The notes below the pieces were generated by a model, which did no database searches, was not told the DNA's origin, and was given only the letters and a program-made list of their open reading frames with translations. This document shows positions 1-9,413 of a DNA stretch of 64,000 bases, piece by piece (the first letter of the stretch is position 1; each line of letters starts with the position of its first letter). Position numbers and translations under genes: made by a program. The DNA is from Sphingobacterium chuzhouense (GTDB taxonomy: Bacteria > Bacteroidota > Bacteroidia > Sphingobacteriales > Sphingobacteriaceae), in contig NZ_JACNYL010000002.1 in the NCBI RefSeq assembly GCF_014692525.1, positions 1,236,926-1,300,925 on the forward strand. The letters are read 5' to 3'.

Positions 1-39
1 GTAAAAATTCCATAAAAAATTTGGCTAGTAATGTTTATC

Positions 40-1041
40 TCACACGTGCATCCTGGCCAACGGCGCGATATCTTGACCGACAAATTCTTTCTGTAGATAT
101 TTATGGTATCCTGCAATGGCAATCATAGCAGCGTTGTCGGTACAATATTCAAATTTAGGAATAAATACGTTCCAACCGTATTGTTTCCCCATCTCTAGCA
201 AGCCTTGACGAAGCCCGGAGTTGGCAGATACCCCCCCTGCGATCGCGATATCCAGTACACCCGTTTGTTTCGTCGCTTTCTTTAGTTTATTCAATAAAAT
301 AGAAACGATACGCTGTTGCACCGAAGCACAGACGTCAGCCATATTTTCCGCTAAAAAATCGGGATTCTTTTTCTCTTCTGCCTGCACCATATATAAAATA
401 GCGGTTTTGAGACCTGAAAAACTAAAATTTAATTCTGGAATTTGTGGCTCGGGTAATTTATAGGCGTCCGGATTTCCATCGCGCGCATATTTATCGATTA
501 GCGGACCTCCTGGATACGGTAAGTTCAGTATTTTGGCTGTTTTATCAAAAGCTTCTCCAGCAGCATCATCGAGCGTCTGTCCGAGCAATTCCATATCAAA
601 ATAGTCTTTCACCAGTACGATCTGCGTATGCCCACCTGATACCGTAAGGCAAAGAAAAGGAAAGCTGGGTTTCGGTTCTTCTATAAAATGAGCAAGGATA
701 TGCGCTTGCATGTGATTAACTTCAATCAGTGGAATCTGACGGGCCAGTGCAAACGATTTAGCGAAAGACGTCCCGACCAAAAGCGACCCTAAAAGTCCAG
801 GTCCTCGTGTAAAAGCCACTGCATCAATATCATTTTTATGTATTTTTGCCTGTTGAATGGCTTCATCCACAGTCGGGATGATATGTAGTTGATGTGCACG
901 CGATGCTAATTCGGGTACCACACCTCCATATTTTGCATGAATTGCTTGACCAGCAATAATATTTGATTTAATTTCACCGTCTATACATATAGAGGCAGAA
1001 GTTTCATCACAGGAAGACTCGATACCGAGGATAACAGCCAT
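40..1041 (-). CDS. tsaD: tRNA N6-adenosine threonylcarbamoyltransferase TsaD
   Basis: Transfers the threonylcarbamoyl group from threonylcarbamoyl-AMP to A37 of tRNAs that read ANN codons, in the cytoplasm with TsaB and TsaE. The 333-residue protein is full length for the Kae1/TsaD family. It opens with the family signature GIESSCDETSAS, and has the metal-binding histidines in VNHMQAH (His110 and His114), the nucleotide-binding VSGGHT near residue 134, and a late metal-binding Asp in CTDNAAM near residue 303. The start is an ATG. It is divergent from tamB, a gene pairing I recall from other Bacteroidetes. None of the other t6A genes is in the window. Identification is secure. Confidence 0.97.
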   Translation of the reverse strand: MAVILGIESSCDETSASICIDGEIKSNIIAGQAIHAKYGGVVPELASRAHQLHIIPTVDEAIQQAKIHKNDIDAVAFTRGPGLLGSLLVGTSFAKSFALARQIPLIEVNHMQAHILAHFIEEPKPSFPFLCLTVSGGHTQIVLVKDYFDMELLGQTLDDAAGEAFDKTAKILNLPYPGGPLIDKYARDGNPDAYKLPEPQIPELNFSFSGLKTAILYMVQAEEKKNPDFLAENMADVCASVQQRIVSILLNKLKKATKQTGVLDIAIAGGVSANSGLRQGLLEMGKQYGWNVFIPKFEYCTDNAAMIAIAGYHKYLQKEFVGQDIAPLARMHV

Positions 1042-1064
1042 TGCACAAATGTTTAAATAGAATA

Positions 1065-1072
1065 CAAAAATA
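1065..1072 (-). promoter_or_regulatory. Possible -7 box for tsaD
   Basis: Read on the minus strand this is TATTTTTG, which fits the Bacteroidetes -7 consensus TAnnTTTG and lies 24 bases upstream of the tsaD ATG. I see no convincing TTG -33 element at the right spacing, so this is only a candidate. Confidence 0.35.
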
Positions 1073-1119
1073 TCAAAAAAATACTTAAAATAACGCTGAT
1101 TACCCTGCTTAGCATCGTC

Positions 1120-4100
1120 TTGCTAACGGTATTGGCTGTTTTCCTGTTACGCTATCCTGCGATACAAACTTATGTGACGAAAAAGGTCGCCAACTATCTA
1201 AGTGAAGAGCTACAAACAGATATATCGCTGGAGAAGGTTTATTTCAAACCTTTTAGCGCATTGGAATTACATAATTTTTTCATCAACGACCGAAACGGGA
1301 ATACGTTGCTATCGGCTAAAAGTGCAACCGCCCGCATTTCTTTGATAAAAATATGGAACAGGCAAATCGGTATCCAGCATGTTACGTTAGACAGTGCTTT
1401 TATTAATTACGAAGTATATAAGGATAGCACCAATGTTAGTTTCCTGATTGATTACTTTTCACCCAAGAAGCAAGAGCAAACACCGAAAACGACTAAAATG
1501 CGGTTGGATTTGCAGCGCCTCACCTTGCACAACAATCGTTTCAAGCTGACCGACCATCGTTTCAATCACCATAATCGAGGTGTAGATTTTAGTGATTTAG
1601 ATTTAACCGATATTTCGGGGGATTTTAAAGCCATCCGCTATAACGATACAACCATGCACGCGGATGTACAAGACCTCACCTTCAAAGAAAAAAGCGGACT
1701 ATACCTTCAAGAATTTAGTGCAAAGTCTTATGTATCCAATACGAAGATGGAATTTACGGATCTTGTGCTTCATACCAATCGCTCCAAAGTAGGCAACCAC
1801 CTTGCTTTCTATTACGATCGTTTCGCTGACTTCTCGGATTTCATCAAAAAAGTAGGAATCGAAGGCACACTTAACAATGCTTTTGTAGATTCACGCGATA
1901 TAGAGTTTTTTGCCCCCGATATGGTAAACGTCCGGTTTACGACAGATATCGTCCAAGCTTCCGTATCCGGGACGGTCGAACATCTGAAGGCACGTGATGT
2001 GCATCTAAAGACTGGAACACAAACCAGCCTGCAAGGCGATTTTACGATCGACGGTCTGCCGGATATTGAACAAACGAGGTTCCATTTTGCACTGGCGAAT
2101 TTACAGACCTCGGCAAAAGATGTCGAAGAACTTGTACCGGCACTGTCCAATCAATCTTCATTTTCCCTTCCGGATCAATTGCATCTTTTGGAAACAGTAG
2201 GGTACCAAGGCACACTTAACGGATACTATTATCTTTTTGATGTGGATGGAACTGCTACAACGGCATTAGGTGCGCTTTCCACAGAAAGCACCGTTACTAT
2301 AAAACCAACGCTGCAATATACCGGCAAAGCGACAGCCACGTCCTTTGATTTGGGAAAATTCATACGCTCCAAAGAAATCGGAACAACGGGATTTGACCTT
2401 CAATTTGATGGTAAAGGAACAGATGCAAAAACATTACAATTAACGACACACGGTCATTTATCGAATCTTCTCTTCAAAAACTATCCCTATCGACACATCG
2501 AATTTGAAGGAGAGATGCTGGACGAGATTTTATATGCTAGCGGCGAAATTGATGACCGAAATGCTGTTTTGGACTTTAGTGGCGAGGTCGATTGGCAAGA
2601 TTCCATTCCGATGTACGAATTTAATTCTACAATAGCACACCTGGACCTAAAAAGATTGCACCTTTATCTCCAAGACAGTATTGTCGTGAGCCAATCCAAT
2701 ATTCAGGCAAAACTGCACGGAAACTCATTGAATTCCTTAAACGGACATATTGCCTCCGATCATATACAGTTCAGCACGACAAGAGGCAATTTTGTTATGA
2801 ACTATTTAGATTTTGAATCGGAAGGTGACGAGCAATCCAAAAAGCTAACCCTGAAGTCTGACGTCGTTGATGGCGTGATGTCGGGGCAAATTGATTTATC
2901 CACTATAGGCGCTTATTTTCGGTCACTCGCTATGCGTTATGCCCCGGCAATCAATCTTGAAATACAACCCTATAACCCACAGAACTTTGATTTGCATGTC
3001 GATGTCAAATCCTTTGCACCTATATCTGCACTGTTCGATCCCAACTTAGAACTGGAAGACGGTGCACATCTGACGGCGAAATTTTCGTCTAATCATTATA
3101 CAGCAAATTTTGAGGCTTTTAGCCCCGTGGTGACCTACAAGGGCATGAAAATCACCAACCTTGCCCTTACGGAAAATGCGGACAACCAGGCTTTTTCTTT
3201 GGATGTAACAGCCGATCGTTTTAGCTTTTCGGACTCTGCCTATGTCGATCATATTGCCATCAACAACGTACTGGCAAACGACAGTCTGACCTTTCATATC
3301 TCGCTCTCTGAAACGAATCGCCCGAATTATCTTAAATTAAACGGAAACATACATTTTGCCCATAATCAGCCTGCCAATATCCGATTTGACCAATCGGAGA
3401 TTGTTTTGAACAATGAGTCGTGGGAGATAAACCAAGACGCAGATCTCCGTGTTTCTAAAGGCAAGTTTTATCTAAACAACCTGCATGTTTCCAGAGATCG
3501 CCAGGAAGTCAGTCTAAACGGCATCCTTTCCAATGAAGACGATAAGCTTGATATCGCTTTTAAAGACTTTAGTCTGGCTTCATTATCAGGAATCACGCGG
3601 CCGCTAGGTATCGATTTGATTGGACATCTTAGTGGTGAGTTACAGGTCTATTCCGTCTTTGGTTCGCCAACACTGTCCGCAAACATTTCCACTACACCGA
3701 TCATTTATAACAATCTTCCTATTGGCAACCTACAGGTGAATGCCGATTTTGACCCGCAAACCGGGCTCGTACAACTCCGTTCACAATTATTGGATGTAGA
3801 TGGTGATGGCATTACGCTTAGTGGCTCGTATGACGTTAATTCCGAAGATGAAGCGCTACACCTAAAAGGAACTGTCAAAGATATAGATTTGGGCGTAGTA
3901 CAACCGTTCCTGCGTACACTCGTTTCCAATCTATACGGCACCATGAGCGGTGACGTGACAATAAACGGTACTATTCGACAACCAAAAATCAACGGAACAG
4001 CTCATATCAAGGAAGCGTCTTTTTTTGTCAACCACCTGCAAACGAAATACAGTATCTCTAATCAGCATTCACTTATTCAACAGAATACAATCTTTTTAAA

Positions 4101-5433
4101 CGATTTGCTGTTAAACGACGCTCGGAATGCCGCAGCGAGAGCAAACGGAGAAATCAATCTTAATACGCTCAGTGACCCGACATTAGCTATCCACGTTACG
4201 GCAGATAACTTCCAGATCTTAAACACCGCTCGAAAAGATAACGAGCTGTTTTTTGGGACGGCATACGCTTCGGGTGCTTTCCGTTTTAACGGCCCGACGA
4301 GTGCAATGGTTATGGATATTGATGTACGTCCGAATCCTAATACCGTTATCACGCTCCCTTTTAATACGTCATTGAAAGTAAACGATAACGACTTTATCTA
4401 TTTCGTCAATCCAGATTCTGCTGAACAGGAAACACCAGTCTCTAAACGGCTTTTCCAAGGTTTGACCATGAATATGGATATTACGGTGACACCGGATGCT
4501 GAAATTAATCTGGAAAACAATATCGGCTCTTTAACAGGTGTTGGTACGGGCGATATTTCATTGCGTATATCGAGTTTGGGTGATTTTGAGATGTTCGGTG
4601 ACTATCATGTTATCTCAGGAAAATTCCATTTTACCGCACAAGATTTCTTTAATAAGTTCTTTGATCTGAAAGAAGGGGGAACTATCCGATGGGCAGGTAA
4701 TCCCGCCGAAGCGACCATTAATCTGAGCGCGACCTACCAGCAACGGACATCGATTGCTCCCCTATACAATGCGGCTGGTCGAGCGGAAAACAATGATCGA
4801 ATCCTGGCACAGGCGGACATGATATTAAAAGGTACATTATCACAACCGGATGTTTCTTTCGACCTTAATTTTCCACAGACACCCTATATCAAAGATGAAC
4901 TTCAAGGTTATTTGAGCGATATCAATAACGTCAATCAACAAGCTATTAGTCTCATCGTCCGGCGTAGCTTCACGCCGGCATCGACGCAGGAATTCGGCAG
5001 GGAAGTCAACAACACACTTCTATCGGCGGGTACTGAAATTGCGTTCAATCAACTGAACAGCATCATCTCCCAGTCCCTCAACATGAACTTTCTGGATCTC
5101 AATATCCGCTCCTTCAACGATGCTTCCGCTTCCTTACGGTTTTTCGACGACCGCTTGGTATTTACGGGCGGTGTTACAGACCGTAGCCAAAATCAGCTCA
5201 ACGACCTCATGCTCTTCTCGGACCAAATAGCTACCGATGCAGAGGTAACATTCCGTTTACGTCAAGATGGAAACCTCGTATTAAGAGCATACAATAGACT
5301 CAATACGCGAAATTTCTTGTTTACTCCATATAGCGATTATATCAGTGCCATGGGTGTCGTTTATCGACAGGAATTCAATTCTCTATCTGAATTTTGGCGA
5401 AAGTTATGGCTTTGGAATGAGCGCTCGCACTAA
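1120..5433 (+). CDS. tamB: Translocation/assembly module TamB-like protein (DUF490)
   Basis: Very large AsmA/TamB-type protein, expected to be anchored in the inner membrane by an N-terminal helix and to span the periplasm as a long beta-groove that helps deliver lipids or outer-membrane proteins. From the TTG at 1120 it has 1437 residues: a short hydrophobic start, then about 1,100 residues of repetitive beta-strand-rich sequence, then a C-terminal DUF490-type domain from about residue 1000 (for example FEMFGDYHVISGKFHFTAQD and a C-terminal barrel-like end). The frame stays open upstream to 1057, and the hydrophobic helix clearly begins upstream of 1120, so the true start is uncertain (see findings). 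It is divergent from tsaD, and its 3' end overlaps the next gene. Confidence 0.9.
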   Translation: MLTVLAVFLLRYPAIQTYVTKKVANYLSEELQTDISLEKVYFKPFSALELHNFFINDRNGNTLLSAKSATARISLIKIWNRQIGIQHVTLDSAFINYEVYKDSTNVSFLIDYFSPKKQEQTPKTTKMRLDLQRLTLHNNRFKLTDHRFNHHNRGVDFSDLDLTDISGDFKAIRYNDTTMHADVQDLTFKEKSGLYLQEFSAKSYVSNTKMEFTDLVLHTNRSKVGNHLAFYYDRFADFSDFIKKVGIEGTLNNAFVDSRDIEFFAPDMVNVRFTTDIVQASVSGTVEHLKARDVHLKTGTQTSLQGDFTIDGLPDIEQTRFHFALANLQTSAKDVEELVPALSNQSSFSLPDQLHLLETVGYQGTLNGYYYLFDVDGTATTALGALSTESTVTIKPTLQYTGKATATSFDLGKFIRSKEIGTTGFDLQFDGKGTDAKTLQLTTHGHLSNLLFKNYPYRHIEFEGEMLDEILYASGEIDDRNAVLDFSGEVDWQDSIPMYEFNSTIAHLDLKRLHLYLQDSIVVSQSNIQAKLHGNSLNSLNGHIASDHIQFSTTRGNFVMNYLDFESEGDEQSKKLTLKSDVVDGVMSGQIDLSTIGAYFRSLAMRYAPAINLEIQPYNPQNFDLHVDVKSFAPISALFDPNLELEDGAHLTAKFSSNHYTANFEAFSPVVTYKGMKITNLALTENADNQAFSLDVTADRFSFSDSAYVDHIAINNVLANDSLTFHISLSETNRPNYLKLNGNIHFAHNQPANIRFDQSEIVLNNESWEINQDADLRVSKGKFYLNNLHVSRDRQEVSLNGILSNEDDKLDIAFKDFSLASLSGITRPLGIDLIGHLSGELQVYSVFGSPTLSANISTTPIIYNNLPIGNLQVNADFDPQTGLVQLRSQLLDVDGDGITLSGSYDVNSEDEALHLKGTVKDIDLGVVQPFLRTLVSNLYGTMSGDVTINGTIRQPKINGTAHIKEASFFVNHLQTKYSISNQHSLIQQNTIFLNDLLLNDARNAAARANGEINLNTLSDPTLAIHVTADNFQILNTARKDNELFFGTAYASGAFRFNGPTSAMVMDIDVRPNPNTVITLPFNTSLKVNDNDFIYFVNPDSAEQETPVSKRLFQGLTMNMDITVTPDAEINLENNIGSLTGVGTGDISLRISSLGDFEMFGDYHVISGKFHFTAQDFFNKFFDLKEGGTIRWAGNPAEATINLSATYQQRTSIAPLYNAAGRAENNDRILAQADMILKGTLSQPDVSFDLNFPQTPYIKDELQGYLSDINNVNQQAISLIVRRSFTPASTQEFGREVNNTLLSAGTEIAFNQLNSIISQSLNMNFLDLNIRSFNDASASLRFFDDRLVFTGGVTDRSQNQLNDLMLFSDQIATDAEVTFRLRQDGNLVLRAYNRLNTRNFLFTPYSDYISAMGVVYRQEFNSLSEFWRKLWLWNERSH

Positions 5434-5700
5434 CCGTTCCCACTCGTCTTTCAAATCGCCTTTATATTCCGGCTGTTTCGCACGGTTATACCAATAACGC
5501 GCATTCCATAAATCGCCTTCTACACGATGCAAATAAGCATGTACATGTGCTGAGGTACGATCCTCCAGATGATCAATTAAATCATGGGCTGTTTGCCAAT
5601 CTCCTTTTGCATCATACCAAAGTGCCTGTAAATGGACGTTCAATTTATCAGGAACAATGTCAGCATGCTCAATCGAAAATATAAATTCGTCGTAGGTCAT
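5404..5700 (-). CDS. Conserved hypothetical protein, 98 aa
   Basis: I do not recognise a named family. The start at 5700 (MTYDEFIFSIE) is preferred over an ATG 42 bases upstream because the extra residues look non-coding. The sequence is acidic, rich in Trp, His and Tyr, and looks all-helical: two helix-turn-helix-like stretches (WYDAKGDWQTAHDLIDHLED and LHRVEGDLWNARYWYNRAKQ) resemble degenerate tetratricopeptide units, which would suit protein binding. It is soluble with no signal peptide. It is convergent with tamB and its last 30 bases overlap the tamB 3' end. Confidence 0.75.
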   Translation of the reverse strand: MTYDEFIFSIEHADIVPDKLNVHLQALWYDAKGDWQTAHDLIDHLEDRTSAHVHAYLHRVEGDLWNARYWYNRAKQPEYKGDLKDEWERLVRALIPKP

Positions 5701-5907
5701 AGTTGCTTCACTTACAAATATACAATCATTTTTTCCCAACAAATTACGTCTTTTTCCTAAAATAAATACTATTTCTCCCCAAAGACACGTTAGTGTTACG
5801 TATTTGTAACAAAATTATTATAGACACAGAACTATTAAAACTAGTTGTTTGTTACACTATGTGAACAGAAATAAAACAAATGATCTGAACGTAAATCGAT
5901 ACCCCCT

Positions 5908-8900
5908 ATGAAACACACCCTTTATGCTATTTCCTTGTTATTGTTTGTCCCCTGTTGGGCCTTCTCCTCAAACAACGCTCATCTTTCTTCCAAAAAAATT
6001 TTCGATAATTCCGACTTATTTTGGATAACATCTCCTGGTGCACAAGATTCCCTGATTACTGTACAGGGTTCCGTCAAAGATGGGGGCAGCCATGCTATAG
6101 CAGGCACCATAGTCTCGGTAAAAGGAGAAACTGTCAACGCGGTAACCGACGATCAAGGCTTATTTACATTGGAGGTGAAGCCAGATGCTTCACTGATTTT
6201 TAATAAAACAGATTTCGCACGACACGAAGAGCCTGTAAATAACCGGAGCGAGATACATGTCGTATTAAAAATAGCCGAAGCGGACTCGGCGGTGGCAAAG
6301 GATTCTGTATCCGGCACGGTGGATACCACCCTTACGGATACTACCGTTACGGATACTACTGCTGCATCGCAGACGTCCCCCGTTTCGCCAACAACACCCA
6401 TGACATCAACTGATTCTACAGCGAATTCACAAAGCTCCGTCCAAGGTACGGTTAGCGACAAAAATGGGCCTATAACAGGTGTTACGGTGTCCGTAAAGGG
6501 ACAGCCAACTTCGGCGGCTACGGATGAACAAGGCCAATTCAGTATACCAGCAAATGCAGGCGATATATTGGTATTTAGTGCTGTTGGCTATAAAGAATAC
6601 GAGGAACCACTCAACAATAGAGAAAAAATAGATGTATTGCTAAGCGAAGAATCTAAAACGATCGAATCCGTACAAGTTGTGGCCGTAGGTTATGGAACTA
6701 TGGAGCGGGCCACGTTGGCCAGTTCGGTATCCAGTATAGGAGCCGATGAAATCGAAAACGAAGTCCTTCCCAGTATTCCGCAAGCTATCCAGGGAAAAGC
6801 CGGCGGCGTCCAGGTGACACAGAAATCCGGTTCACCAGGCGGCGGACTGAGCATCCGGGTACGCGGTACCACCTCGATAAATGCTAGTTCCGATCCACTA
6901 TACGTTGTGGACGGGATCCCGGTAAACAGTACGACAAACTTCACTGGCGGTTCAGATTTCAACTTTGGTGGCGGTACACAGGGTATAAATGTTCTTTCCT
7001 CATTAAATCCTTCCGACGTACAATCTATCGAAATATTAAAAGATGCCGCCTCCTCTTCTATTTACGGTGCGAGAGCAGCTAATGGCGTCGTTCTCATCAC
7101 GACCAAAAAAGGAGACGCCGGTACAAGCCAATTCCATTTTAACATGTACGAAGGATTTTCTGAAATGCCGTCCGAACGCAAGTATGAGATGATGAATACG
7201 GCACAGTACCAAGACTACATGCGAGATTATTATTACTTCAGGCAGCAAGACGATCCCGAATCAACTATACCGGATCAAATATTATCTAATCCAAACATCA
7301 ATACCGATTGGCAAGATGCCATGTTCCGAAAAGCTGGCACTCGAAGCTACGAGCTAGCGGCTAGTGGGGGAAGTGAAAAAACGCAATATTACACCTCATT
7401 GGGCTATATGCGACAAGGTGGGATTATGCTCAACTCCGATTTCAACAGAATCAGCGGCCGCATAAACCTCAATCACCAGCACAATGATAAACTACGGTTT
7501 GCCACGGCAATCAACATCACACGTGCCGAAAATGACCGTATCCAGGAAGAAAACTCAAAAGAAGGACCTACGAAAACAGGTATCTTTTCACCTCCCAACC
7601 TCCCGGTATATGACGCTAATGGAAATTACGTTTATGACGAAGTCAGCTTATCACGGGAAAATCCGGTCGCTATGCTCAATTTACCGGTCAATAACGCACA
7701 AACATGGCGCGTATTGGGAAATGTAAGTGCCGAATATCAATTTATTCCGTCACTCACATTGAAAACAAGTTTCGGAACGGATATCAGTTTTATCGATGAG
7801 ACATTTTTCATGCCACCAAATGGAATTCGCTCCTTTGCAAGCCAAGGCGGTATCGGCGCACGCCGCAACACACGCGACCAGCTTTGGATCAACGAGACAA
7901 CCTTAACATTTGACAAGCAGTTTGGCGATCACGAATTCAATGCCCTAGGTGGATTTTCAGTACAGGAATCCCGACTGGAATTTGTTCATGGACAACGTTC
8001 CAACTTCCCTTCCAACGATATCGAACATATCAATGCCGGTGGGGTTATCATGCGGGCTGATGCGTATCCAGAAGAATGGGCTATCGCCTCCGCTTTCACA
8101 CGGATAAATTACAATTATAAAAGAAAATATATTTTAACTGCCAATCTGCGTACGGACGGATCTTCCCGCTTTGGCAGGGATAACCGTTGGGCGACATTCC
8201 CTTCTTTTGCCGCGGCATGGCGTGTTTTGGAAGAAGATTTCATACAAGACCTTCCTATTATCAGTGACCTGAAACTGCGTGCCAGTTGGGGTATTACCGG
8301 TAACCAGAACATCGGAAACTACGCCAGCTACTCCCTTTATGCAGGAGGGAACAACTATTTGGGCATGCCCGGTTTTATTCCATCCGTTTTAGGTGACCGA
8401 AACCTCAAATGGGAGACAACGAGACAAGCTGATATCGGTGTTGATGTAGGATTATTCGATAATAGAATTTCGATTTTAGCAGATTATTACCATAAGAAAA
8501 CTTCCGACCTGCTTATCGGCGTACCTATTCTGACCAACTCGGGTTATATCAACCGGTTTACCAACTCTGGTGATATTGAAAACAAGGGGTTTGAATTCGA
8601 GTTGACCACGCGTAATTTGATCGGTGATTTTAAGTGGTCCACTTCTTTAAATATGACCTTCAACCGAAATAAGGTCTTAGCTTTACCCGCCGGGGTGGAT
8701 AATATTTTAGGCGGTGTTGGCAACTTAAACATTGCGCAGGAAGGTTTACCCCTCGGTTCCTTCTACGGTTGGAAAATGATTGGCGTTAATCCGCAAACAG
8801 GTATGATCGATTATGAGGACAAAGACGGTCAGCCAACAACACCAACTGATGACCAAGATAGACAGATCATCGGCAATCCACACCCTGATTTCTTCGGTGG

Positions 8901-9393
8901 TATCACGAATACTTTTCAATATAAGAATTTCGATTTTAGTGTGATGGGGCAATTTTCTTATGGTAACGACATGTTTAATTATACGTTAGCTTCAGGCTTA
9001 GAAGGATATAATGCCAGTTCAAATGCCTTTATCGATTGGGTGGATCGCTGGCGTCAACCGGGCGACGTTACTGATGTTCCTCGTCCTAGTCCGGGAAGTT
9101 TTGATAACGGAGCCATTTCCGATAGGTTTGTCCAAGACGGTTCCTTCTTTCGTTTGCGTAACATTACATTAGGCTATTCCTTACCACAATCCGTTACAGA
9201 AAGATTGAAAGTGAACAAACTCAGAGCTTATGTTACCGTACAAAATGCGTATGTATTCACCAAATACCGTGGTTTTGATCCCGAAGTAAGTTCCAGTCAT
9301 GGCGGTGCCAATACGGGGCTTATCTATGGATATGACTACGGAAGTTATCCGCAGCCACGCATATTTACCGCAGGGGTTAATTTATCTTTCTAA
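5908..9393 (+). CDS. SusC/RagA family TonB-linked outer membrane protein with two N-terminal regulatory-like domains
   Basis: TonB-dependent outer-membrane importer that would pair with the SusD lipoprotein 20 bases downstream to take up an oligomeric nutrient. It has 1161 residues. A signal peptide covers residues 1-19. A first carboxypeptidase-D-regulatory-like domain spans about 50-121 and a second about 177-246, separated by a Thr/Asp/Ser-rich linker with repeated DTT units. A TonB-dependent plug follows (VVAVGYGTMERATLASSV from about 257; IRVRGTTSINASSDPLYVVD), then a 22-strand-type barrel ending in a Phe (AGVNLSF), as outer-membrane proteins do. No enzyme, anti-sigma factor or regulator is adjacent, so the substrate cannot be guessed. 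Confidence 0.95.
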   Translation: MKHTLYAISLLLFVPCWAFSSNNAHLSSKKIFDNSDLFWITSPGAQDSLITVQGSVKDGGSHAIAGTIVSVKGETVNAVTDDQGLFTLEVKPDASLIFNKTDFARHEEPVNNRSEIHVVLKIAEADSAVAKDSVSGTVDTTLTDTTVTDTTAASQTSPVSPTTPMTSTDSTANSQSSVQGTVSDKNGPITGVTVSVKGQPTSAATDEQGQFSIPANAGDILVFSAVGYKEYEEPLNNREKIDVLLSEESKTIESVQVVAVGYGTMERATLASSVSSIGADEIENEVLPSIPQAIQGKAGGVQVTQKSGSPGGGLSIRVRGTTSINASSDPLYVVDGIPVNSTTNFTGGSDFNFGGGTQGINVLSSLNPSDVQSIEILKDAASSSIYGARAANGVVLITTKKGDAGTSQFHFNMYEGFSEMPSERKYEMMNTAQYQDYMRDYYYFRQQDDPESTIPDQILSNPNINTDWQDAMFRKAGTRSYELAASGGSEKTQYYTSLGYMRQGGIMLNSDFNRISGRINLNHQHNDKLRFATAINITRAENDRIQEENSKEGPTKTGIFSPPNLPVYDANGNYVYDEVSLSRENPVAMLNLPVNNAQTWRVLGNVSAEYQFIPSLTLKTSFGTDISFIDETFFMPPNGIRSFASQGGIGARRNTRDQLWINETTLTFDKQFGDHEFNALGGFSVQESRLEFVHGQRSNFPSNDIEHINAGGVIMRADAYPEEWAIASAFTRINYNYKRKYILTANLRTDGSSRFGRDNRWATFPSFAAAWRVLEEDFIQDLPIISDLKLRASWGITGNQNIGNYASYSLYAGGNNYLGMPGFIPSVLGDRNLKWETTRQADIGVDVGLFDNRISILADYYHKKTSDLLIGVPILTNSGYINRFTNSGDIENKGFEFELTTRNLIGDFKWSTSLNMTFNRNKVLALPAGVDNILGGVGNLNIAQEGLPLGSFYGWKMIGVNPQTGMIDYEDKDGQPTTPTDDQDRQIIGNPHPDFFGGITNTFQYKNFDFSVMGQFSYGNDMFNYTLASGLEGYNASSNAFIDWVDRWRQPGDVTDVPRPSPGSFDNGAISDRFVQDGSFFRLRNITLGYSLPQSVTERLKVNKLRAYVTVQNAYVFTKYRGFDPEVSSSHGGANTGLIYGYDYGSYPQPRIFTAGVNLSF

Positions 9394-9413
9394 TCTATTA
9401 AATGCATACACTT

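Noticed and set aside
8746..8952. Reverse-strand frames inside the SusC genes
   Set aside because: They are opposite-strand shadows of long conserved frames, with no start signals or recognisable motifs.
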